From Ascaphus truei (taxonomy: Eukaryota; Chordata; Amphibia; Anura; Ascaphidae), in the NCBI GenBank assembly GCA_036426205.1, contig CM071586.1, positions 12,667,224-12,731,223 of the forward strand: a DNA stretch of 64,000 bases, given 5' to 3'. Position numbers and translations under genes: made by a program. Shown here piece by piece: positions 22,623-32,555 of this stretch; within the stretch, counting starts at the first letter, position 1; every line of letters starts with the position of its first letter. Under the pieces are notes generated by a model, which was not told the origin of the DNA, made no database searches, and saw nothing but the letters and a program-made list of their open reading frames with translations.

Positions 22623-24594
22623 GAAGTGCTACATTATATAAGAATGAGTGATGGGAGAGGTGTGATAAAAACCAATAGAGCCGACCGAGCGTGTCTGCGA
22701 GTGCGTGCGTCAGAGTCGAGCGCGTCTAGAGGGGGGGGGGGGGGGGGTGTGTTGGAGAATGGTGGGTGCGGGGAAAGGGGTGGCTAGTGTGAGGGGGAGT
22801 GTGAGGGTGTGAGGGGGGGCAGTCTGCGTGAGGGGGGCAGTCTGCGTGAGGGGGGGCAGTCTGTGTGAGGGGGGGCAGTCTGTGTGAGGGGGGGCAGTCT
22901 ATGTGAGGGGGGGCAGTCTGTGTGAGGGGGCAGTCTGCGTGAGGGGGGGCAGTCTGTGTGAGAGGGGGCAGTCTGTGTGAGGGGGGGGCAGTCTGTGTGA
23001 GGGGGGCAGTCTGTGTGAGGGCCAACATCCATTACAATCAGATATCACAACTCTGTATATAATATTCTCTGTTTCTGTATTTCTTATAAACCGTTAAAAG
23101 CTTGTAACATGTCCCCTGTGTATTGGTGCAATAACAGGTCTCATACCCCCTTCCATGTATGTTACACACACAGCTTCCCCCTTCTCTGCCCCCTCACCCA
23201 GTAAGAATATTTAGCAGCAGCCATTCCCATGTGAGGTGGGTGCATGAAGCCCCCATGTAATAGTCAGGTCTCTGCACACAGTGTAACAGGATGATTAATG
23301 TAATCAGAGCCTCTGTGTAACTATATTACATACACATAAGAAACACATCACCTCCTACCTGGGGGCAGCTGCAGCATGTGGGGGAGGGGCTCTGTGCTCT
23401 GATTGGCTGAGCTCTGAGTGATGTCATGAGCTCTCAAGGGATTCTGGGATTTGTGGTCCTGCTGCCTTCAGAATTACAAAATAGGATCACAAGCAGGACT
23501 ACAATTCCCAGAAGAACTTGCTGAGAAGGGAAGGGAACAAAAAGCCAGATAACAGGCAATTCGCACAGAGGCTCAGGGTGTCAGCATTCATTGGCTGCTG
23601 TGTGCCATGTGATCTCTTTCCATGTCCCCAATTGGTTCAGGACTACACCTCACAGAAGCCAATGGTGACAAGGAAAGAGATCACATGGCACACAGCAGCC
23701 AATGAATGCTGACACCCTGAGCCTTTGCACGAATTGGCTGCTATCTGGCTTTTGATTTCCTTCTCAGCAGGGGCTTCTGGGAGTTGTAGTCCTCTTCTGA
23801 TCCTATTTTGTAACTCTGAAGGCAGCAGACTACAAATCCCAGAATCACTTGGAGCGCATGACATCATCACAGATCGCAGCCAATCGAGCACAGAGCCCCT
23901 CCCCCACATGCTGCAGCTGCCCCAGGTAGGAGGTGATGTGGTTTCTTTATGTATGTAATATAGTTACACAGAGGCTCTGATTACATTAATCTCTGTTACA
24001 CTGGGTGCAGAGACCTGACTATTACATGGGGGCTTCATGCCCCCCGCTCACATGGGAATGGCTGCTGCTAAATTTCTTACTGGGTAGGGGCAGAGAAGGG
24101 GGAAGCTGTGTGTGTAACATACATGGGAGGGGTATGAGACCTGTTATTGCACCAATACCAGGGGGACATGTTTACAAGCTTATAATTTATAAGAAATACA
24201 GAAACGAATATGTATATACAGTTGTGATATCTGATTTGTAATGATGTTGGCCCTCACCACTGCCCCCCCTCACGCAGACTGCCCCCCCACAAACCACACC
24301 CCCCTGCCCCCCACACAGACTGCCCCCCCTCACGCAACTGCCCCCCCTCCACAGACTGCCCCCTCACGCAGACTGCCCCCCCTCACGCAGACTGCCCCCC
24401 TCACACACTCCCCTCTCTCCTAACCACCCCTTTCCCCGCACCCACACTTTCTTTACCCCCCTCTCCCCATCACATCCCTCCCCCCCCTAGACGCGCTCAG
24501 CTCTGACGCACACACTCGCAGACACGCCCGGTCGGCTCTACTGGTTTTTATCACACCTCTCCCACACTCATTATTCCTATATAATGTTGCACTT
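22623..24594. repeat. 2 kb foldback palindrome
   Basis: The two halves are inverted copies meeting near 23610-23650. The outer parts carry a G-rich 18-19 bp tandem repeat on the left (GGGGGGCAGTCTGTGTGA, 22800-23015) and its complement on the right (24255-24410). The inner parts contain CCAAT-like ATTGG boxes, a TGATGTCATGA element, and four sequences like ACTACAATTCCCAGAA (23438-23459, 23498-23513, 23774-23792, 23829-23846). The symmetry extends into the Tc1 ends on both sides. No gene is present; open frames here are products of the tandem repeat. Confidence 0.8.
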
Positions 24595-24595
24595 A

Positions 24596-24642
24596 CAGTT
24601 GTGTGAATAAGAAAGTTCACCCTCTATGAATTCTATGGTGTT
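24596..24642 (+). mobile_element. detached Tc1 terminal repeat
   Basis: CAGTTGTGTGAATAAGAAAG at 24596 is the outer end of the same Tc1 family in left-end orientation, preceded by TA. Only about 47 bp remain before the sequence changes to locus-type sequence at 24643. Confidence 0.6.
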
Positions 24643-25089
24643 ACTGTGAGGAACAGAAGAGAGACTATGGGCAGGCCTGCACAACATACGGCCCGCCTGG
24701 CCTCTCTGTGCGGCCCGCGATGAATCCGGCCGGGCGACAAATAAATGAATTAAATAAATAAAATAAAAAAAATGGCGCCGATTCCCTGCGCGCCGGGCAA
24801 CGTGGGGCGGAGGGGGAAGCAACACTCAGCTCCTCTGCGGGCCCGCTCCCCCCCCCCTGCTCCCAACATGGGGCGGAGGGGGAAGTAATAATTAATTCAG
24901 CTATTCCTCCGGCCTGCTTCTCACCGCTTCCCTCCGCGGCCAGCTTCTCGCGTCCCCCACGAGCTCACCTCCCGTGCCCTCCTCCACGTCCGCGCCCCCA
25001 AGCCCACCTCCTGTCCCGGGCAGCTGCCGCAGGGATATCGGGGGCAGGAGGAGCAAGCGTCCAGCGGCAACCTGCACCCACCCGGTCAA

Positions 25090-26820
25090 GGTAAGTCACT
25101 GTCACTGTTAGTCACTGTCTCCCACCCAGTCACTGTCACCCACCCACCCAGTCACTGTCACCCACCCACCCAGTCACTGTCACCCACCCAGTCACTGTCA
25201 CCCACCCAGTCACTGCCCATCCACTGTCACCACCACTTCACTGTCACCCCCCATCTGTCACCCACCCCAGTCACTGTCTCCCTGTCCCCCACCCAGTCAC
25301 TGTCTCCCTGTCACCCACCCAGTCACTGTCTCCCTGTCCCACCCACCCAGTCATGTCTCCCGTCACCCACCCAGTCACTGTCTCCCAGTCACTGTCTCCC
25401 AGTCACTGTCTCCCAGTCACTGTCTCCCAGTCACTGTCTCCCAGTCACTGTCTCTCAGTCACTGTCACCCAGTCACTGTATCCCACCCACCGAGTCACTG
25501 TGTCACCACCAACCCCCCCAACTCACTGTGNNNNNNNNNNNNNNNNNNNNNNNNNNNNNNNNNNNNNNNNNNNNNNNNNNNNNNNNNNNNNNNNNNNNNN
25601 NNNNNNNNNTCGTTTGTTGTCACCCAACCCCCAGGCAACGGTCACCCACCCACACCCCAGTCACTGTCACCCACCCAGTACTTCACACAACCACCAGTCA
25701 CTGTCACCCAACCAGCCAACTGTCACCCTGTCACCCACCAGGCACTGATCTCCTGTCACCACCAGTCACTGTCTCCCTGTCACCCACCCAGTCACTGTCT
25801 CCCTGTTCACCAACCAAGTCACTGTCCTCCCAGTCACCCACCCAGTCACTGTCTCCCGTCACTGTCTCCAGTCACTTGTCCTCCCAGTCACTGTCTCCAG
25901 TCACTGTATCCAAGGCACGTCTCGCAGTCACTGTCAACCAGTCACTGTAATCCACACCCACGAGTCCTGTGTCACCCACCCAGTCACTGCTGTCCCACAC
26001 CACCCGTCACTGTGTCCCACCCACCCAGTCACGTGTCCACCCACCCAGTCCACTGTGTCACCACCCACCCAGTCCAGTGGTCCCCACCCACCCCGTCACT
26101 GTTGTCCCACGACCAATCCAGTCACGTGTCCCACCCTACCCAGTCACTGTGTCCCACCCACCCAAGTCCACTGTGTCCCACCCACCCAGTCACTGTGTCC
26201 ACCCACCCGTCCACTGTGTCCCACCCAGTCACTGTGTCCCACCCACCCAGTCACTGTCAACCACCCAACCACCCAGTCACTGGTCACCCACCACCCACCA
26301 GCTCACTGTCACCCACCACCCCAGTCACTGTCAACCCACCCAGTCACTGTCAAGTCCACTGTCACCCACCACCCAGTAAATGTCACCCACCCACCCACCC
26401 CAGTTCACTGTAAACCCACCCACCCACCAGTCACTGTCACCCACCCACCCAACCAGTCTGTTCACCCACCCACCACCCAGGCACTGTCCACCCACACCCA
26501 CCCAGTCACTGTCACCCACCCACCCACCCAGTCATGTCAACCCAACCACCCACCCAGTCACTGCACCCACCCACCAGTCAACTGTCACCCACCCAACCCA
26601 GTCACTGTTTGTACACCCAGTCACTGTGTCCCACCAGTAATGTGTCCCACCCGTCACTGCAACACCACCACCCAGTCACTTGTCAACCACCCACCCACTC
26701 CAGGTCACTGTCAACAACCGCAAACACCACCCAGATCACTGTCCCAACCCACCAGTCACTGTGGCCCACCCAGTCATGGTCCCCACCCAGTCACTGTCAC
26801 CCAGTTCACTGGCACCCACC
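25090..26820 (+). repeat. C-rich minisatellite (CACCCACCCAGTCACTGT)
   Basis: Tandem units built on CACCCACCCAGTCACTGT of 12-19 bp with many single-base indels. All open frames here are translations of the repeat and are not genes. Confidence 0.9.
25531..25609. other. assembly gap (79 N)
   Basis: A run of N inside the minisatellite. True repeat length is unknown. Confidence 1.
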
Positions 26821-26824
26821 AAAG

Positions 26825-28070
26825 GGGTGGAGCAGTGATGTGTAGGTGGAAAGGGGGGCGAGAGTGTCATGTGAAGGTGCAGGGGGGGAGAAGTTGATGT
26901 GAGGTGCACGGGGGTGGAGCGTGAGGTGCAGGTTTTGCAAGGGGGGAGGGAGAGTGATGATGAGGTTGCAGGGGGGCGAGACGATGAAGTCCTTGAGGTG
27001 CAAAGAGGGGGGAGAGGTGAATTGATAGTGAGGTGCAAGGGGGGGGAGAGTGATGTGAGGTGGCCACGCCGGGGAGAGTGGATCGGTTGAGGTTGAGGTG
27101 CAAGGCGCGGGAGAGTGATGTGTAAAGTGATGTGCGGTGCAACGCGCGGAGGGAGGAGGGTGAGTGGTGAAGGTGCAAGCCGCGTGGGGACAGGGTGAGA
27201 GGAGTGACTTTGTGAGGTGACAGGTGCAAGGGGGGGAAGAGTGATGTGAGCGTGCAAGCGGGGAGAGTTAGTTCCGTGAGGGGAAGGAGGGGCGCGTGTA
27301 TGTGAGGTGCAGGACAGGGGGAGAGTGATGGTCGAGGTGCAAGGGGGGAGAGGGATGTGAGTGTTTTTGCAAGTGGGGGAGAGTGATTGTGAGGTCATGC
27401 AGTAAGGGGGCGGACGAGTGAGTGATGTGAGTGTTGCAAGGGGGACAAGGGACGTGTAGAGGTGACAAAGGGGGCGGGGAGAGTGTGTGATCTCTGATGT
27501 ACGGTGCAAGCGGGGGAGAGGAGATGTGAGGTGCAAGCTGGAGGAACAGAGGGATGTGTGTGCCACAGAGCGGGTAGAGGATGTTATGAGGTGCAAGGGC
27601 GCGGAGAGATGTGACGTGCAAGGGGAAGCAGGGGTGTGACTGTGCAAGGGGAGAGGGTGAATGTGAGGTGCTAAGGGGGGGAGAGGGGAGCTGTTGGGAG
27701 GGGGAATTAGGGGGCGAGAGGGTGATGAAGAGGATGGGGCCCAAAGGGGGGCGAGGGTACTTGGGAGGTGGAAGAGGGGCGGGAGAGGGATGTGAGGGGA
27801 TAACGGGGGTTGAGAGGATTGTGGAGGTGCGAGGGGGGAGAGGGATGGAGGTGCAAGGGGGGAGAGGGAGGGGAGGAGGAAGGGGGGAGAGGAGGAGAGG
27901 GATGTGAGGTGCAGGGGGAGAGGGATGTGAGCGGCAGGGCGTGGGTGGGATGTGGTGGTGTGAAGGGGGGTAGTGTGTGTGAGGGGGGGGCGGGTATTGT
28001 TAGTGTGTGATGTGGGGGGGGGGTGGGTTATTAGTGTGTGGGTGGGGGGAGAGATGGGGGTATGAGAGCG
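26825..28070 (+). repeat. G-rich minisatellite (GTGAGGTGCAAGGGGGGAGA)
   Basis: Units of about 20-25 bp related to GTGAGGTGCAAGGGGGGAGA, highly irregular in spacing, grading into simple GGGAGAGG and GTGTGAGGGGG. It is unrelated to the neighbouring C-rich minisatellite. Strand composition switches abruptly from C-rich to G-rich at about 26825. No credible gene. Confidence 0.85.
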
Positions 28071-28340
28071 AGATAGTGGTTAGTATCGCAAAGGTTCGAG
28101 AGTGTTAGGGGTTGGGGGATGATATGAGGATGACCTAGATGAAGGGGTCTGGGGGAGGATATGAGGATGATTGATGAGGGGTAGTATGGAGGAGAGATGG
28201 ATGATGATAGGTATGGAGGCGAGATGATGATCGATGGATGATGATGATGATGATTGATGAATTTTACCCGGTGTGGCCAATTCTTTTTTCCTTCGAGACA
28301 GTTCGGGCCCCATTCGCAATTTACGAGTTGTGCAGCCTGG

Positions 28341-28970
28341 ACTATGGGTCCTCTCACGTCTGTGGCCACTTTACAGTGGGCGAGAGAACAGTATGTGAGG
28401 AAGTGATGCTTCCTTGATTCATGGTGTCATCACCAGAGTGTATTCCGATAGCATAACAATGATTTTGGTTTCATGTGGCAGGCGTTTCAGACACGTGGTA
28501 GGTGAGTCGACTCTGCATGTAGGGATATGACGTTATTGTCCTTACATGCCCAATATAAGAACGTGAGATCCGTCGCTCAGTGCGCACACGCAGACGGACC
28601 GAGACCCAGCTCGGGAGAGTATGGAGTAAGTAGAAACTCAAACAGGACAGGATCATGCACTAGACACAGGGCGGGAGCGCAAACTTGTTCATCCCTGAAC
28701 ACCCCCCTGCCTATCCCCCCCACTCTACGTTTAAGCTCAAGCGTCAAATGACGCAACATAGGTATTTGATTGCCCCTCTTCCCGTTGCCGTCCTATGTTT
28801 GCCGTTATGCAGGGTACGCATGGAAGCACAGATAAGTGACGTACAGCGGCCTCATGCACGATCCCCAGCATTTTTATGAAATGAACTTCGGGGAACGGTG
28901 ATGCACATTGTAACATGCCCACCCTTTCCACCAGAAATGATGTGTGAACCCCCTCACCAACATGTAATTA
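28341..28970 (+). repeat. partial direct repeat of the left locus
   Basis: A noisy forward copy of 2951-3104 joined to 17939-18344 without the provirus: ACTATGGG..., then GCGTTTCAGACACGTGGT at 28488, then the hAT MITE (about 28665-28955). It lacks the retroviral insertion. It carries many single-base differences and indels relative to both other copies. Confidence 0.7.
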
Positions 28971-30666
28971 CAGTTTGTGAAAAAGAAACGAAAGTACAAT
29001 CTCTTTGAATTTTATAGGTTTACCAGATCAGGGAACATAATAAATCAATCGCTTGTTCCTAGAGGTCTAAACAATTAGCGTTTACTACAACTCAGATGAA
29101 CACAACAACACATTGACAATTACACCGGTGTCATGATTTATAACAAAAATAAAGCTCAAAATGGAGAAGCCATGAGTGAAAAAACTAAGTAACTTACCTT
29201 TTTTTTTTTTTTATATGGCTTCAATCGCTTGTAGAACCACCTTTAGCAGCCAATATAACTTGAAGTAAGCTAGTTTCTGTATGACTATCCGTCTCTCATC
29301 GTTGTGGACGGATCTGGCGGTGGCACTTCAGTCATTGAGGTTGTGGGCATTTGTTTATGACAAGCTTCTATGTAAGGTCCAGCCACAGAGCTTTCATCGA
29401 GTTGGGTCTGGACATTTGGAACTGAGGCAATTGCAACACCTTGATTCTTTCTTTCAGCCAATTCTGTTGTAGATTTGGGTGCATGTATGCTGGGATCAAG
29501 TGTTCTGTTACATGACCAATTCGGCCAAGCTTTAGCTGCTCGGACAGATGGCCTCACTTGATGCAGGTAGAATAACTTATTGTATTACGCAGAGTCATGG
29601 TCGATCGAATGTTAGCCAAGAGTTTCCGTGGTCCTGTGAGCACTGACCAAAACAAGGCAAATCAATCCACCCCTCCACCACCGTACTTGACACAGTTGGT
29701 ATGACGGTGTTTGTGCTGATAGGCTGGTTTTGTGGTTTGGTTTTCACAAAACGTCGGCAGCATGTGAATATGGCCAAACATCTCCATTTGCGTCTCGTCT
29801 GCAGGAGCATTGTTACTGGAAGTCTTGTGGTTGTTCAGATGCAACTTTGCAAACCTTAGCCGTGCATGCCCTGTCCTTTTAGGAGAAGAGGCTTTCTACT
29901 GGCACCCATCACAAAACAAACCATACTTGTCCAGTCTTTTCTAATTGTACTGCTCATGAACTTTAACTGCTAACTGAGGCCATGTAGAGTCTGAGATGTA
30001 ACTTTAGGTTTTTTGCAATGTCTTTGAGCATTGCACGCGTCCTTCGGACTTTTGGGCGTGAGTTGACGGCGACGTCTACCTGGGGAAGATTGGCAACTGT
30101 CTGATGTTTCCCACCTTTGATAATCGTCTCCTGTAGGAATGGGGGACTTTAAATTGTGTTGAAAATGGCCTATTATAAACCCTTCCCAGATGGCATGAGG
30201 CAGCAACAATTTTCTTCTCTAAGAGCATTGGCTGAATTGTCTTTCCTCCTTGGCATTGTGTTAAAACACCACTGAATGTCTCAGACCAGCACAACTGCAT
30301 TAAAACGTCTGCTTTTATACAGGTGTGTCACACTTGCTGATGATCAAGGATTAATCTAAGGACCATTTGATTAGCACAGCCACCTGTCTGTACTTAGACC
30401 AGATATTAATTCCTATCCGAGAGAGTAAGGGTGCGTGTTGGCTACGTATTAGATCTGATCACCACATGCTGCCTCCCACTTTGGTCGGTTATTGTGCCGT
30501 TAAATTAATCATGACACGGTTGTACTTTGTCATGGGTTTGTTGTTCATCTGAGGTTGCTATTAACCTAATTTAAAGCACCGGCTAAGGAACAGATGATTG
30601 TGATTATGAGCTGATATGTAAAACCATAGAATTACAAAGAGGGTGTAATATCTTTTTCAACGACTG
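28971..30666 (-). mobile_element. second Tc1-like transposon, centre of the inverted duplication
   Basis: Same family as 18345-22622, bounded by degraded CAGTTTGTGAAAAAG ends. It contains no Tigger or L1 insert and keeps the middle of the transposase. On its left lies a forward copy of the locus sequence and on its right a reverse copy, so it marks the inner end of both arms. Confidence 0.8.
29221..30256 (-). pseudogene. Tc1 transposase, degraded but longer copy
   Basis: Minus-strand reading from ATG 30256-30254 (PRRKDNSA...) to a stop at 29223-29221 after an Ala-Ala-Lys/Ser-Thr-Ser type C-terminus. Segments of the helix-turn-helix, the linker (QMEMFGHI) and the catalytic domain are visible in different frames. 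At least six frame changes occur. It is not functional, and many breaks may be sequencing noise given the state of this part of the window. Confidence 0.75.
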
Positions 30667-31139
30667 TTTGTACATGTTGGTGCAGGCGTGCCAACAATCA
30701 TTTCTGGGGGTGAGGGGGAGGGGTGGGGTTGGCAGTGAGAAGCGCCAGGCTTCCCCGCAAGAATTTAAAGTAAATGCCGCGGGATCGCTGATGGACGCTG
30801 TAACTTCCACTTATTTTGCATTAACAGCGACACATCGACCATAGCCAAACCAGGGCAATCAATGCCACGTCATTTGATGCGGACGATGCGGATACTGCGA
30901 GAGGGGTGGGGGGGAGCAGGTAGGGGAGCGCGCTTTAGGAATTCGGGGAGATAAGTTTACGCTCCCCTGTGCTAGTGCATGATCCTGTCCTGTTTGAGAT
31001 TTCTAGCTTTCTCCATTGTCTCCCAAGCTGGTCTCTGTCTCTGCCTACCTCTCACTTCTTGATATTGCTCTGAAGGACAAGTACAGTCATATCCCTAACT
31101 GCAGAGGTCACCACCATGGGTTGAAACGCCTCCTCAGGA

Positions 31140-31215
31140 ACCAGAAGCATTTTTAGAGTATCTGAATAACTCGTTGGTGATGAACAATGACAAGAAGCAG
31201 ATCACTTCCTCACAT
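31140..31215 (+). pseudogene. degenerate leader-exon fragment d, right copy
   Basis: Reads like the start of the leader exons (FLEYLNNSLVMNNDKKQ) but runs into sequence without the LLTGE motif or donor. Confidence 0.4.
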
Positions 31216-31350
31216 CTGTCCCTCCCACTATAAGGTTTCACAGATAGAGAGGTCCCATAGTCTTTCTCTTCTGTCCCTCACAGTGACACAAACAGAGAAA
31301 GCCATTATTGCTTGAGATCTGTAGATCGTACCCATTCTGTTTGCTTCCAG

Positions 31351-31457
31351 AGCCCACCATGGAGCATCTGACTAACTCGATTATGATGGACAAGAAGCAG
31401 CTAGCTGAAGGAATCTTGAATCACATCTTAGACATCATCTACCTTCTAACTGGAGAG
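31351..31457 (+). CDS. KRAB-ZNF leader exon a, possible start exon
   Basis: A 107 bp exon with a good acceptor (TTGCTTCCAG) and donor (GTGAGG). An ATG at 31359 in strong Kozak context (CCACCATGG) opens exactly 33 codons to the donor, ending IIYLLTGE. The phase at the donor is 0. In Xenopus-type KRAB zinc-finger proteins this module precedes the KRAB box; here the KRAB exon at 54034 begins at phase 0 with V-P-I-R-C-E-D and could be its partner about 22.6 kb downstream. It is protein-coding in appearance, with transcription unproven. Confidence 0.65.
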
Positions 31458-31671
31458 GTGAGGGCTTCTACAGAAGGTCATAATGGCACCCCTCGTATTA
31501 TCTTTTAAATAAAGTAGCACAGATTATATTTTAGTGCAGGATAGTGTCTTGTTTATGGATTCCTGAAATATGGTAACTTTCCACATAGTATTTCAGGTTG
31601 GTCTCTCTCCTATTATTGATGTGATAGGACAAGTACAGTCACTATTCCTAACTGCAGAGGTCACCAAGTGG

Positions 31672-31765
31672 AGAAACACTCCCACAAGGACCAGAGCTCA
31701 TTCTTGGAGTTCCTAAGTAATTCACTGATGATGAAAATGTACAAGGAGCTGATGACTTCCTCATA
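31672..31765 (+). pseudogene. degenerate leader-exon fragment c, right copy
   Basis: An acceptor-like ACCAG is followed by sequence encoding SSFLEFLSNSLMMK, the same opening as exon b. The second half, including the LLSGE end and GTGAG donor, is absent. A noisier copy is at 40325-40390. Confidence 0.4.
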
Positions 31766-31914
31766 TCTATCCCTCCCAATGCAAAGAGACATAGATAGAT
31801 ATGCACCATAGTCTTTCTTCTCTGTACTTCAAAATGCACAGTGACACAGACAGAAAATGCCCTTATTCCCTATATCTGTACTTCTGACATCTCCCATGTT
31901 ATCTTTTGTCTCAG

Positions 31915-32031
31915 AGACCTTTCTTGGAGCATCTGACTGACTCTCTGATGATGAACAAAATTAATAATGAGAAGATGACTGAGAGGATCTTGAATCACAC
32001 CCAGGAGATCATCTACCTGCTGTCTGGAGAG
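31915..32031 (+). CDS. KRAB-ZNF leader exon b
   Basis: 117 bp between TTTTGTCTCAG and GTGAGAG, 39 codons, phase 0 on both sides. It contains MTERILNHTQEIIYLLSGE. It is a paralogue of exon a with an added N-terminal stretch, so exons a and b could be spliced in series or used as alternatives without changing frame. The helix-forming, Leu/Ile-rich module is family-typical, and its molecular role is not established from sequence. Confidence 0.65.
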
Positions 32032-32046
32032 GTGAGAGCTGCTGTA

Positions 32047-32384
32047 CAGAATCAGCAGCCGTTATTCGAACACTTCACGCGTTGTATACCTCGGAATACC
32101 CATGTCATGGCGCGGGATTTCTTCCAACTGTACCGCCCCTTCCCGCCTTAAGACGCGAGTACAGAAAATGGCATTTTAGTGTTAAACAGTGTTCATCACT
32201 GAAATTGGCACAGTTCTGTACACATTACATTTCATTGCACAAATAGAAACAGAATCCATGCACAAACAAAGCAACCGCGATAAACACTTGTGCTGGGCGG
32301 TTGGTCGCGTTAATGCCGCGTGGAGTACAGCAGCGCACACGAAAACGGTTCCGTGATTTGTTCGAATAACGGCCGCTGCATCTG
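32047..32384. mobile_element. TIR MITE, Tc1/mariner-like (copy 2)
   Basis: Same element as 1699-2038, inserted a few bases after the exon b donor, with a slightly degraded left end and an intact right end. Confidence 0.65.
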
Positions 32385-32555
32385 CATAATGTCATAGTGC
32401 GTATGTGTTACTTTGAGAACCGATGTCTAGGGACAGATGCAGTTATTCAATGACAGAGCCTGGGACAGACAAGACAACATAGCGCATAGGGAGAGCACAA
32501 AATAATAAAGGGACATGACTAGGTAGAAGGAGAGAACAGATAAAGTTGATCAACT

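Larger units (their letters stand above)
24672..28340. mobile_element. hAT-ended element filled with minisatellites
   Basis: Starts CAGGCCTGCACAAC and ends GTTGTGCAGCCTG, inverted ends of hAT type, with an 8 bp target duplication ACTATGGG (24664-24671, 28341-28348). The host sequence on the two sides joins exactly into the locus sequence seen at 2950-2960. The interior has no transposase. It holds G/C-rich unique sequence (24700-25090), a C-rich minisatellite, a gap, a G-rich minisatellite and a GATGAT-rich stretch (28200-28260). Confidence 0.7.

Noticed and set aside
22726..23032. Pro/Thr/Ala-rich frames on the minus strand
   Set aside because: Translation of the G-rich tandem repeat in the foldback, with the same artefact in the other half at 24241.
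25353..27907. Long open frames on both strands through the minisatellites
   Set aside because: They translate tandem repeats, include the gap as unknown residues and overlap on several frames. No domain is visible.
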